Assembly: GCA_965178585.1 (NCBI GenBank)
Contig: OZ238267.1
Location: 434,001-498,000 of the forward strand
Length of the DNA stretch: 64,000 nucleotides
Direction of reading: 5' to 3'
Origin: Marifrigoribacter sp965178585
GTDB taxonomy: Bacteria; Bacteroidota; Bacteroidia; Flavobacteriales; Flavobacteriaceae
Shown: one piece after another, positions 31,203-39,616 of the stretch
Position numbering within the stretch: position 1 is the stretch's first letter
How the letters are laid out: each line of letters starts with the position of its first letter
Notes under the pieces: generated by a model
What the model was told of the DNA's origin: nothing
Seen by the model: only the letters and a program-made list of their open reading frames with translations
The model's database searches: none
Position numbers and translations under genes: made by a program

Positions 31203-34031
31203 TTAAAACTTAATACTATAACTCAAACTAATTTTTTGACCAGGATTCCATTTCGAATAAATTTGATCCTCCGCATTATAAGATTCATAAACACTTTCTA
31301 TATCACTATTTAAAATGTTTTCAAACTTTAAAGAAATTGTAGAGTTTTTCCTTTCTCCAAAAGCTTTAGAAGCATTAAATACTAAATTATTAAAAGGTTT
31401 AGTGTATACATCTGGTAAATTTCCGCTACCAACAATTTGTAATGTTTTTCCTTGTACATTATAGAAAAACCCAGCATTCCATCCGTTTTCATCAGAATAG
31501 TCAATTCCAAAATTAACTAAATAAGGCGATTGTCCTTGTAAAGGTCTAGAATCGTCTAATGTTTCACCTTCTCTTAAATTTCCTTCTCTATTTTCTCTTT
31601 CATCATCACTAAATTCTTGTTGAGATTCAATTAATGAGAAGTTCATATTAATACCAAAATTTTCCCAGCCAGGAATAAAGCCTAAATGTTTACGAACTTC
31701 AATTTCACCACCAAAAACTATAGCATCTCCTAAATTAAGAGGTGTAAATTGACCAGTAGCACTTCTAATAAATGAAAGCTCTATTGGATCTTTGAATGAT
31801 TTATAAAAACCACTTATTGCATAGAAATCTCCATTGTCACCATATTTTTCATATCTCAAATCAAAATTATTAATGTATGTAGGTTGAATATTAATATTAC
31901 CAATGAAAAAAGTATTGTTAATTGGATCAAATATTTCTGCTAAAGATGCTTCTTTAAATGAAGGTCTTGCCGTTGTTCTAGCATACGTTGTTCTAATTTT
32001 TTGAGATCCACTTTCATTTAAATCAAATATTAAATTAGCCGAAGGGAATAGATCATTTTTATCTAAAATAGTGGCCTTATCTAATGTAGTACCATCTTGC
32101 CTTTGTCCAGTATATATTAATTGAAATTTTTCAAAACGTAATCCAACTACTGCTTGAAACCAATCTGTAATTTTAAATTCTTCAGAAGCATAAGCAGATG
32201 CAACACTCATTTGAGAATCATAAGTATCCGAAATTCCTGAATCTCTTCTTACAAATACACCACTATTTAAACTAGCATCATAAATATTTTCATCGGCTAA
32301 AATTTGATCTGGATCACCATTTGCAAAATCATTTGCAATATCTAATAATGGGAAAGAAAACCGTTCAACTACAAATTCTCTAGTTTTATATATATAACCA
32401 ACTCCAAATTTTAATTTGGCTTCTTTTTCGAAAAGTGTATGTTTATTAGTTAAATCTATTTTACCTACTATATCACCTTCTTCAAGACTACGATAAATTC
32501 TTGTGGGTAAGCCAGATTCACTAGGTTCAATGGTAAATGTTTCTTCACCAGTAACTTCATCTATTAAAACTCTAAATGGAGATACTCTAAAATCTTTGTC
32601 ATATACCAATGCAAGAGAAGGAGATAATTTCCAATCTAAAGTCCAATTAGATTCACTCCCTATAGAATGTTTACCATTAAGTAAAGCATTAGTAATTGAA
32701 CGTTGCGTATAAATTAAATTATCTTTTTTAATTAAATTGGAATTTAGAATTCTATTTTGTTGGTTAAAAATAGAAGCCCTTGATTCTCCGTTTTGTATGT
32801 GTAGTATATTAAATTTATATTTAGAATTATCTGTTTTATAAGATAATCCAGCAATTCCACTAATTAAAACATTATTTGCTCCAGCTTCCCCTTGTTGAGT
32901 TCTATCTACGTTAAGTTCGTAAATTGAAGGATCTGGATCCTTTTTGAAAGATTGACCATCAATATATTCTGAATAAAATTCAGTTTCATTTCTATATGAT
33001 ATTGACGCTAAATACCCTAACTTATTATCTCCAACATCAAATTGGTTACCTGCAGTAAAAGAAAAGTTATAATCCATAAAACTTGTTTCTCTTTGAGCAG
33101 CCATATTTTTTGTAAACCTATTCGTTAAAATTTCAACAACTTCTCCATTTTCTTGAGGTAATGGAATATATTGCCCAGATGGTATAGGATTGTCTCTTAA
33201 TCCATTATCAAAACCTAAAAAGTCGGTACTACTTCCATCATAAGATAAGTAATCGTTATTAAAATGAAAATCTGGATTATATCCTAACCCTAATGAAGCA
33301 CTATATTCTGCTCTAGTAGGAATGTCTTTTGTGTCAATATTTATGGCTCCTCCTGTAAAATCTGCAGATTGATCTGCTGTAGAGGACTTTACTACCAATA
33401 CATTTTCTAAAATTGAAGATGGGAATAAATCTAATTGTAAAGTATTTCTATCTGGATCCAATCCTGGAACTTCTACACCGTTTAAAGTTGTTTTAGTATA
33501 TCTATCTCCTAAACCTCTTACATAAACATATTTTCCTCTTTGTACAGAGACCCCAGGAATATTTTTAACTGCAGAAGCAATATCACTTGCTCCAGATTTT
33601 TTAATACTTTCCAAAGAAAGACCATCCATAACTTTAACAGAGTTTCTTTGTAGATGTAAAACTGAAGATTCGGTACTCCTTTTTAAGGAAGTAGAAATTA
33701 CAACCTCATCCAGGGTTGCTGTTGCTGCTTTTAAAGTTGTATTTACTATTACTGTTTCCCCACTTTTCACTAAAATTTCATTAATTTCTTGGGTTTGATA
33801 CCCTATAAATGAAAATTGTAAAGTATAAGTTCCTGGTGCTAATTCAAAATTGAATTTACCTTCAAAATCAGTTAATACTCCAGTTACAGTGCCTTTTATT
33901 ATAACATTTGCAAATGGAAGAATGTCATTGTATTCTCCATCATTAACTGTTCCTGAAATGATTCCTGTTTGAGCAATAGACGTTGAAGAGAATAGCCCTA
34001 GAATAATTAATTTTATTAGTATTTTTTTCAT
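31203..34031 (-). CDS. TonB-dependent outer membrane receptor, phosphate-region partner of the beta-helix lipoprotein
   Basis: 942 residues. After the signal peptide (MKKILIKLIILGLFSSTSIAQ) comes a carboxypeptidase-like regulatory domain (GIISGTVNDGEYNDILPFANVIIKG...FSFIGYQTQEI), then the plug (LESIKKSGASDIASAVKNIPGVSVQRGKYVYVRGLGDRYTKTTLNGVEVP). A 22-strand barrel follows, ending LSYSIKF with terminal Phe. Such receptors import large or scarce ligands using TonB energy. No SusD gene is present; the partner is the beta-helix lipoprotein gene 81 bases upstream on the same strand. The pair shares a promoter region with Pho-box-like repeats, so a phosphorus-containing ligand is inferred. Confidence 0.92.
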   Translation of the reverse strand: MKKILIKLIILGLFSSTSIAQTGIISGTVNDGEYNDILPFANVIIKGTVTGVLTDFEGKFNFELAPGTYTLQFSFIGYQTQEINEILVKSGETVIVNTTLKAATATLDEVVISTSLKRSTESSVLHLQRNSVKVMDGLSLESIKKSGASDIASAVKNIPGVSVQRGKYVYVRGLGDRYTKTTLNGVEVPGLDPDRNTLQLDLFPSSILENVLVVKSSTADQSADFTGGAINIDTKDIPTRAEYSASLGLGYNPDFHFNNDYLSYDGSSTDFLGFDNGLRDNPIPSGQYIPLPQENGEVVEILTNRFTKNMAAQRETSFMDYNFSFTAGNQFDVGDNKLGYLASISYRNETEFYSEYIDGQSFKKDPDPSIYELNVDRTQQGEAGANNVLISGIAGLSYKTDNSKYKFNILHIQNGESRASIFNQQNRILNSNLIKKDNLIYTQRSITNALLNGKHSIGSESNWTLDWKLSPSLALVYDKDFRVSPFRVLIDEVTGEETFTIEPSESGLPTRIYRSLEEGDIVGKIDLTNKHTLFEKEAKLKFGVGYIYKTREFVVERFSFPLLDIANDFANGDPDQILADENIYDASLNSGVFVRRDSGISDTYDSQMSVASAYASEEFKITDWFQAVVGLRFEKFQLIYTGQRQDGTTLDKATILDKNDLFPSANLIFDLNESGSQKIRTTYARTTARPSFKEASLAEIFDPINNTFFIGNINIQPTYINNFDLRYEKYGDNGDFYAISGFYKSFKDPIELSFIRSATGQFTPLNLGDAIVFGGEIEVRKHLGFIPGWENFGINMNFSLIESQQEFSDDERENREGNLREGETLDDSRPLQGQSPYLVNFGIDYSDENGWNAGFFYNVQGKTLQIVGSGNLPDVYTKPFNNLVFNASKAFGERKNSTISLKFENILNSDIESVYESYNAEDQIYSKWNPGQKISLSYSIKF

Positions 34032-34050
34032 TGTTGTTTATTATAAAAAT

Positions 34051-34080
34051 AACTCGTCCCAATAATTTGGAACGAGTTTG
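34051..34080 (-). terminator. Imperfect hairpin between lipoprotein and TonB receptor genes
   Basis: Minus strand AACTCGTTCC (34080 side) pairs with GGGACGAGTT with one mismatch, then TATTTTTA. It lies in the 81-base gap of the two-gene unit and could act as a partial terminator or RNA stop for decay, giving more lipoprotein than receptor. Confidence 0.45.
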
Positions 34081-34112
34081 TAATAACTTATTTTTTGGTT
34101 AATTCAAATAAA

Positions 34113-35351
34113 TTATAAGGCTCCTTTAGAACTAGCATACGTCCATCCAAAATCAGAAAGGTTTGCACCAACTGTTTCAGATCCATTTGCAACTGCACTA
34201 GCATTATCTCCAAAACCAGTTACTGTTACATTTTCCGCTTTATTAACAAATAATTCTTGAGCAGTTTCAACGCCTTCAGGTAATACTATTTCCCAAGTGC
34301 CAAATGTTAATTTTCCGTCATTATAATTTGTAGCAACACCATCATTATCTAACTCTACATCAGAAGATTCTTTAAATCCTCTTGCAAAAACATTATTAGA
34401 AGTTCCCATTGCATTACTTCTATAATCAGCATATTCACCATTTTCTGTATTAGTGTTACCTATTAAAGTAATGCCATTTAAAGTAAAGCTACCTTCTAAT
34501 GCTCCTTCAGGGCCATCAATTTCCATAGCGTGATCAGAAATATCTCCTAAAACAACAACTGAATTTGTTATTGTTCCAGAGTAAGCTTGGTCAATATCTA
34601 AACCATCATCTCCTTGTGCCCAAACTAAACCGTTAGATAAATTAACAGATCCTCCAAAAAATTCAATTCCATCATCTACATTTGCTACTACTTCTACATT
34701 AGATATAGTTGTTCCTGAACCAACACCACCTAAAGTTAGACCGTTAATTTCATTTCCTTCACCAATTTCAGCACCACCGTGACGAATAGATATATAGTTA
34801 ATTTCACCCGAATTATCAGTATTGTCAGTACCTCCATACAATCCATTAGTATCACTTGCTGGAATACCTTCAATTTGTGTTTCAGTAGCGTTACCTTCTA
34901 CAGAAATTTCTGCATTACCTAATACTAATAATCCTCCCCATAATCCACGATCATTTTCAGTTAAGTTACCACCAACAGTCTGTCCAACTTGTATGTTGTC
35001 TGCAGCAGAAGTAAATATAATAGGATTGTTAGCAGTTCCGTTAGCCATTATTTTAGCACCTCTAGCAATAATTAATGCAGAAGCATTTGCTCCACTACCG
35101 GCATAAGCTTTAATAATTGTACCTGCTTCAATAGTTAATGTTGCACCAGCAGTTACAGTAACTCTACCTTCAATTTCCCAAATCTCATCATTAGTTAATG
35201 TTTTGTCTTCTGTAATTTGACCTGTTAATTTTGTTTCAACACCTTGATCACCGTCATCAGTAGGAATGATATCTCCATTATCATCACTACTACAACTAGA
35301 AAAGAATCCTATGATTGTTATTGTCAAAATTGATAGTAATACTTTTTTCAT
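34113..35351 (-). CDS. Surface lipoprotein with right-handed beta-helix
   Basis: 412 residues. The lipoprotein signal ends FFSSC near residue 20, followed by SSDDNGD, an acidic start of the type that directs lipoproteins to the cell surface in Bacteroidota. The body is a repetitive parallel beta-helix: ATLTIEAGTIIKAYAG, ANGTANNPIIFTSAAD, RGLWGGLLVLGNAEISVEG, INGLTLGGVGSGTTISNVEVVANVDDGIEFFGGSV, WAQGDDGLDIDQAYSG. Databases often name such proteins vaguely. No catalytic motif is evident. It is the first gene of the pair with the TonB receptor and stands behind Pho-box-like repeats. I infer a ligand-capturing role for the receptor, in place of SusD. Confidence 0.85.
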   Translation of the reverse strand: MKKVLLSILTITIIGFFSSCSSDDNGDIIPTDDGDQGVETKLTGQITEDKTLTNDEIWEIEGRVTVTAGATLTIEAGTIIKAYAGSGANASALIIARGAKIMANGTANNPIIFTSAADNIQVGQTVGGNLTENDRGLWGGLLVLGNAEISVEGNATETQIEGIPASDTNGLYGGTDNTDNSGEINYISIRHGGAEIGEGNEINGLTLGGVGSGTTISNVEVVANVDDGIEFFGGSVNLSNGLVWAQGDDGLDIDQAYSGTITNSVVVLGDISDHAMEIDGPEGALEGSFTLNGITLIGNTNTENGEYADYRSNAMGTSNNVFARGFKESSDVELDNDGVATNYNDGKLTFGTWEIVLPEGVETAQELFVNKAENVTVTGFGDNASAVANGSETVGANLSDFGWTYASSKGAL

Positions 35352-35383
35352 TTTTTTATAGTTTTTGTTAAATTTTATTACTG

Positions 35384-35462
35384 CAAATAAACCTCGACAA
35401 TGTAAAGTTGATGTTACCTGTAAATTAACAATAGATGATTATAATGTTAACTAATTGTTATC
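35384..35462 (-). promoter_or_regulatory. Two Pho-box-like pairs and -7 element of the lipoprotein-receptor unit
   Basis: Minus strand, distal pair GATAACA (35462-35456) and GTTAACA (35451-35445). Proximal pair GGTAACA (35418-35412) and CTTTACA (35407-35401). Then 9 bases and TTTATTTG (35391-35384) followed by CAG. Pairs are 33 bp apart (3 x 11), so all four sub-boxes are on one helical face. Predicted leader about 30 bases. Confidence 0.65.
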
Positions 35463-35532
35463 TACTTAACATTTAAATTTTATCTATAGGAATTTAATAA
35501 TAGTATATTGCATTATTTTTAATTTATAAGCT

Positions 35533-36876
35533 ATGATGAATTGGGAACAGCTATTATCCCTAAGAAGACAAGGGGATACTAATAAAAGATTGCGAATAGA
35601 ACAAGATGATACTCGATTGGGTTTTGATGTAGACTATGACCGTGTAATTTTCTCATCTGCCTTTAGAAGTTTGCAAGATAAAACACAGGTTATCCCTCTA
35701 TCAAAAACTTCGTTTGTACATACTCGATTAACGCATAGTTTAGAGGTTTCTGTTGTTGGACGTTCTTTGGGTAGAACTATTGGAAAGGCAGTTTTAAAAA
35801 AACACCCACAATTGCAAAAAGTACATGGTTATCAAAGCAATGATTTTGGTGCCATAGTAGCTGCAGCTTCTTTAGCTCACGATATTGGAAATCCTCCCTT
35901 TGGGCATAGTGGCGAAAAAGCAATTGGTAATTTTTTTTTAAATGGAAAAGGGAAACGATTTAAATCACAACTTACTAATAAGGAATATCAAGATTTAGTA
36001 GATTTCGAAGGGAATGCGAATGGTTTTAAAATTCTTTCTGAATCTAAAAATGGCGTAGAAGGCGGCTTGCGCTTATCCTATGCTACCTTAGGGGCTTTTA
36101 TGAAATATCCTAAAGAGTCACTACCTAAAAAACCTACTTCTCATATAGTAGATAAAAAATATGGCGTTTTTCAATCTGAAAAAGATTTTTTTGTTGAAGT
36201 AGCAGAAGAACTTGGATTGCAAAATAGAAACAAGAATTGTGAAGATATAAGTTATAATCGTCATCCTCTAGCATATTTAGTAGAAGCAGCAGATGATATT
36301 TGTTATACTATTATCGATTTTGAAGATGGAATTAATTTAGGCCTAATTGAAGAAGAATTTGCTTTAGAGTATTTAATTAATCTTGTAAAAGAGAATATTA
36401 ATACCAAAAAATATAACGGATTAACAAGGTCTTCAGATAGGTTAGCGTATTTAAGATCTTTGGCAATAAATACTTTAGTGTCAGAGGCAGCATCTGTTTT
36501 CATTGATAAAGAAGAAGCAATTTTAAGCGGTGAATTCCAAACATCCCTTTTAGATAAAAGTAAATACAAAGCCCAAGTAGATGATATTATAAAAATTAGT
36601 ATTCAGAAGATTTATAAAAGTACTAATGTTACTGATAAAGAAATTGCTGGATATAAAATTTTAAACACTCTTTTGGATGTTTATACCACTGCTGTAGAAA
36701 ATTACTACAATGACACTTTAACACAGTTTGATTCTTTAATATTAAATGATCTAACTCTTAATAAATCAAAAAAAACTTCAACTTATCAGTATTTAATTGA
36801 AAGTTGTAATTACATATCTCGACTCACAGATGGCAATGCAATGATGATATTTCAAAAAATCAACGGAAATTTATGA
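35533..36876 (+). CDS. dgt: Deoxyguanosinetriphosphate triphosphohydrolase
   Basis: 447 residues of the HD superfamily. It splits dGTP (and often other dNTPs) to deoxynucleoside and triphosphate. Signature: RVIFSSAFRSLQDKTQV near 35-50, the HTRLTHSLEV metal-binding histidine near 65-75, and the HD pair in SLAHDIGNPPFGHSGEKAI near 112-130. A further AADDICYTIIDFEDGI near 248 completes the site. Two adjacent ATG codons exist (MMNW or MNW). It is divergent from the lipoprotein gene, whose Pho-box-like repeats lie about 70 bases upstream. It stands alone otherwise. Confidence 0.94.
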   Translation: MMNWEQLLSLRRQGDTNKRLRIEQDDTRLGFDVDYDRVIFSSAFRSLQDKTQVIPLSKTSFVHTRLTHSLEVSVVGRSLGRTIGKAVLKKHPQLQKVHGYQSNDFGAIVAAASLAHDIGNPPFGHSGEKAIGNFFLNGKGKRFKSQLTNKEYQDLVDFEGNANGFKILSESKNGVEGGLRLSYATLGAFMKYPKESLPKKPTSHIVDKKYGVFQSEKDFFVEVAEELGLQNRNKNCEDISYNRHPLAYLVEAADDICYTIIDFEDGINLGLIEEEFALEYLINLVKENINTKKYNGLTRSSDRLAYLRSLAINTLVSEAASVFIDKEEAILSGEFQTSLLDKSKYKAQVDDIIKISIQKIYKSTNVTDKEIAGYKILNTLLDVYTTAVENYYNDTLTQFDSLILNDLTLNKSKKTSTYQYLIESCNYISRLTDGNAMMIFQKINGNL

Positions 36877-36957
36877 TTATGTGCAATCTATGTGTTAAAT
36901 TCACAGCTTTTTAAAAAATAAATTTTAACCATAAATACTACTAAAAAAACAAACTTT

Positions 36958-39558
36958 ATGAAAAAATTACTTTACTTGTTTGTGTTTATAGTTACGGGAT
37001 CTGTCTTTGGACAAGATTTTAGTAGCTCTATAGACACTTATTTAAATTCAAACCGCTCAGAATTAGGATTGCAATCTCAAGATATTGAAGATGTAATTGT
37101 AGAAAGACATAGTTACTCTAAAAGTATGGATGTTGAAAACGTTTATGTTGTTCAACGTTATCAAGGAATAGAAATATTTAATTCAGTTTCATCTTTTGCA
37201 ATAAAAAATGGGCAAGTAAAAAATGCTAGTTTATCTTTTTCTGAAAATGTTTCACAAAAAGTAAATACTACTAGTACTGCAATTAATGCTTCAACTGCTA
37301 TCACTAAAGCAGCTCAAAGTTTAGGACTTTCTAGTCCTATAAATCTTGAGGTTGTTGAAACGATTTCTGGAAATTCAAAAATATATACTAATGGATCAAT
37401 TTCATTAGAAAACATACCTGTTAAATTGGTTTTCCAAAAAATGGAAGACAATACATTAAGACTCGCTTGGGATTTAAGTATCTATCTTTTAGATGCAAGT
37501 CATTATTATAATGTTCGTATCGATGCTACTAATGGAACTTTATTAGATACTAATGACTGGGTAGTGAGCTGTAATTTTGAAGGAGCTAACCATTCTAATA
37601 AAGCTCATAATACTAAAGAAAGTATTTTGTTTGCTGAGGAAGGTACAACAGTAGTTTCTGGAGGTGGAGCTCAGTATAGAGTTTTTCCTTTACCAGCTGA
37701 GAGCCCAAATCACGGGCCAGATGAATTAATTGCGGATCCTTCAGGAGAAGGTGATGGATCACCTTATGGATGGCATGATACCGATGGTGTACCAGGTGCT
37801 GAGTATACTATTACAAGAGGTAATAATGTATGGTCAAAGGATGATATTAATGGGAATAATGGGATTGATGGTGTTTCTGCAGATGGCGGAGTTGATTTAG
37901 ATTTTGATTTTGTTTTTGATTTTACAACTGCACCAGCAAACTCTATAGAAGCAGCTACTGTAAACTTATTCTATATGAATAATTTGATGCATGATATATA
38001 TTACCAATATGGTTTTGATGAAGAAAGTGGAAACTTTCAAGAAACAAATTATAGTGGTTTAGGAAATGGAAGTGATTCAGTAAATGCTGACGCTCAAGAT
38101 GGTTCAGGTACAGACAATGCTAATTTTGCTACTCCACCAGACGGTGCTAACCCAAGAATGCAAATGTTTTTATGGAGTACTAGTGGAGCTGGACCTATTG
38201 ATATATTAACAATAAATGATGGTCCTTTAGCTGGTACTGTATACAGTGGTATTCCAGGCGGTTTTGGAGCTCCTTTACCAAACCCACCTTTAACTGAAGA
38301 TTTAGTTTTAGTAGAAGATGATGATGCTGGAACATCTACAGATCCTAATGATGCTTGTGATAATATTACCAATGGAGGTGCATTATCTGGCAAAATTGCA
38401 GTGATTAGAAGAGGAGAATGTGAATTTGGCTTTAAATCATTAAGCGCTCAAAACCAAGGCGCTGTAGCAGTAATAATGGTTAACAATGTAGCTGGAGACC
38501 CAATCCTTATGGGAGGTGGAGTAGATGGAGGTAGTGTAACGATACCAGTCTTTATGGTAACTGATGTAGATGGTGAAGCAATTATAGCTGAATTAGGGTC
38601 CGGAATGAATGGAACAATTTCTGGTGAAAATGTTACACCAATGATTGATGGTGATTTAGATAATGTTATTGTTGCTCATGAATATGGTCATGGAATATCA
38701 AATAGATTGACTGGTGGTCCAGCTGCTGCTTCTTGTTTACAAAACGAAGAACAAATGGGTGAAGGTTGGAGTGACTGGTTAGGTTTAATGCTAACTATAG
38801 AGCCAGGTGATGGTGGTGAAGATAGTAGAGGTATTGGTACTTTTGCTACTAGTGAACCTATTACTGGAGGAGGAATTCGTCAATATCCATATTCTGTTGA
38901 TATGTCAATTAACCCACTTACTTACCAGACTTTACCTTCAACAGGAGGTCAGGTTCATGCAGTTGGAACATATTGGGCTACTATGATTTGGGATTTAAAC
39001 TGGTTTTTAATTCAAGAACATGGATATGATTCTGATCTTTATAATGGTACAGGCGGAAATAATATAGCTATGCAATTAGTATTAGATGGTATGAAACTAC
39101 AAGGGTGCTCTCCTGGATTTGTTGATGGTAGAGATGCTATTTTAGAAGCAGATGAACTAGCTAATGGAGGAGAAAACAGATGTTTAATATGGGGTGTTTT
39201 TGCAAGAAGAGGTTTAGGGTTTAGTGCAGATCAAGGTAGCTCAAATAGTGCTACTGATGGTACTGCTGCATTTGATATCCCATCCGATTGTGATGCTTTA
39301 GGTATAAATGATAATTTAGAAAATAATTTTATTATTTATCCGAACCCGTCTAATGGTAACATAAATATTAAATCTTTAATTGAAACGGGTGATGCAAAAG
39401 TATCTATTTATGATATGAATGGTAGAGAAGTGTATAATACTGAAGTTTCATTACAGAATACGGTTAATATCAATGCTGAGAATTTAACAACTGGATTATA
39501 CATCATGCAAATTAAAGGTGTAGATTATAGTCATATAGCAAAGCTTATTATTAATTAA
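36958..39558 (+). CDS. Secreted fungalysin-type (M36) metalloprotease with PA domain and T9SS sorting tail
   Basis: 866 residues. Signal peptide (MKKLLYLFVFIVTGSVFGQ), then an FTP-like propeptide (about 20-200). The M36 catalytic domain has the zinc motif HEYGH at 574-578 and the third ligand region GEGWSDWLGLML some 30 residues later. A protease-associated (PA) domain is inserted before the zinc motif (about 420-555: DACDNITNGGALSGKIAVIRRGECEFGFKSLSAQNQG). The last 80 residues are a type A T9SS sorting domain (FIIYPNPSNGNINI, VSIYDMNGREVY, GLYIMQIKG). It is exported across the outer membrane and may stay on the surface. It has its own terminator at 39583. Confidence 0.94.
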   Translation: MKKLLYLFVFIVTGSVFGQDFSSSIDTYLNSNRSELGLQSQDIEDVIVERHSYSKSMDVENVYVVQRYQGIEIFNSVSSFAIKNGQVKNASLSFSENVSQKVNTTSTAINASTAITKAAQSLGLSSPINLEVVETISGNSKIYTNGSISLENIPVKLVFQKMEDNTLRLAWDLSIYLLDASHYYNVRIDATNGTLLDTNDWVVSCNFEGANHSNKAHNTKESILFAEEGTTVVSGGGAQYRVFPLPAESPNHGPDELIADPSGEGDGSPYGWHDTDGVPGAEYTITRGNNVWSKDDINGNNGIDGVSADGGVDLDFDFVFDFTTAPANSIEAATVNLFYMNNLMHDIYYQYGFDEESGNFQETNYSGLGNGSDSVNADAQDGSGTDNANFATPPDGANPRMQMFLWSTSGAGPIDILTINDGPLAGTVYSGIPGGFGAPLPNPPLTEDLVLVEDDDAGTSTDPNDACDNITNGGALSGKIAVIRRGECEFGFKSLSAQNQGAVAVIMVNNVAGDPILMGGGVDGGSVTIPVFMVTDVDGEAIIAELGSGMNGTISGENVTPMIDGDLDNVIVAHEYGHGISNRLTGGPAAASCLQNEEQMGEGWSDWLGLMLTIEPGDGGEDSRGIGTFATSEPITGGGIRQYPYSVDMSINPLTYQTLPSTGGQVHAVGTYWATMIWDLNWFLIQEHGYDSDLYNGTGGNNIAMQLVLDGMKLQGCSPGFVDGRDAILEADELANGGENRCLIWGVFARRGLGFSADQGSSNSATDGTAAFDIPSDCDALGINDNLENNFIIYPNPSNGNINIKSLIETGDAKVSIYDMNGREVYNTEVSLQNTVNINAENLTTGLYIMQIKGVDYSHIAKLIIN

Positions 39559-39582
39559 TAATAAGAAATACTAAATAATTAC

Positions 39583-39616
39583 AAAAAGCTGCCTAATTTA
39601 TTAGGTAGCTTTTTTT
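39583..39616. terminator. Bidirectional intrinsic terminator
   Basis: AAAAAGCTGCCTAA (39583-39596) TTTA TTAGGTAGCTTTTTT (39601-39615), one G-T or A-C mismatch. Ends the M36 protease gene and the convergent dxs gene. Confidence 0.85.
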
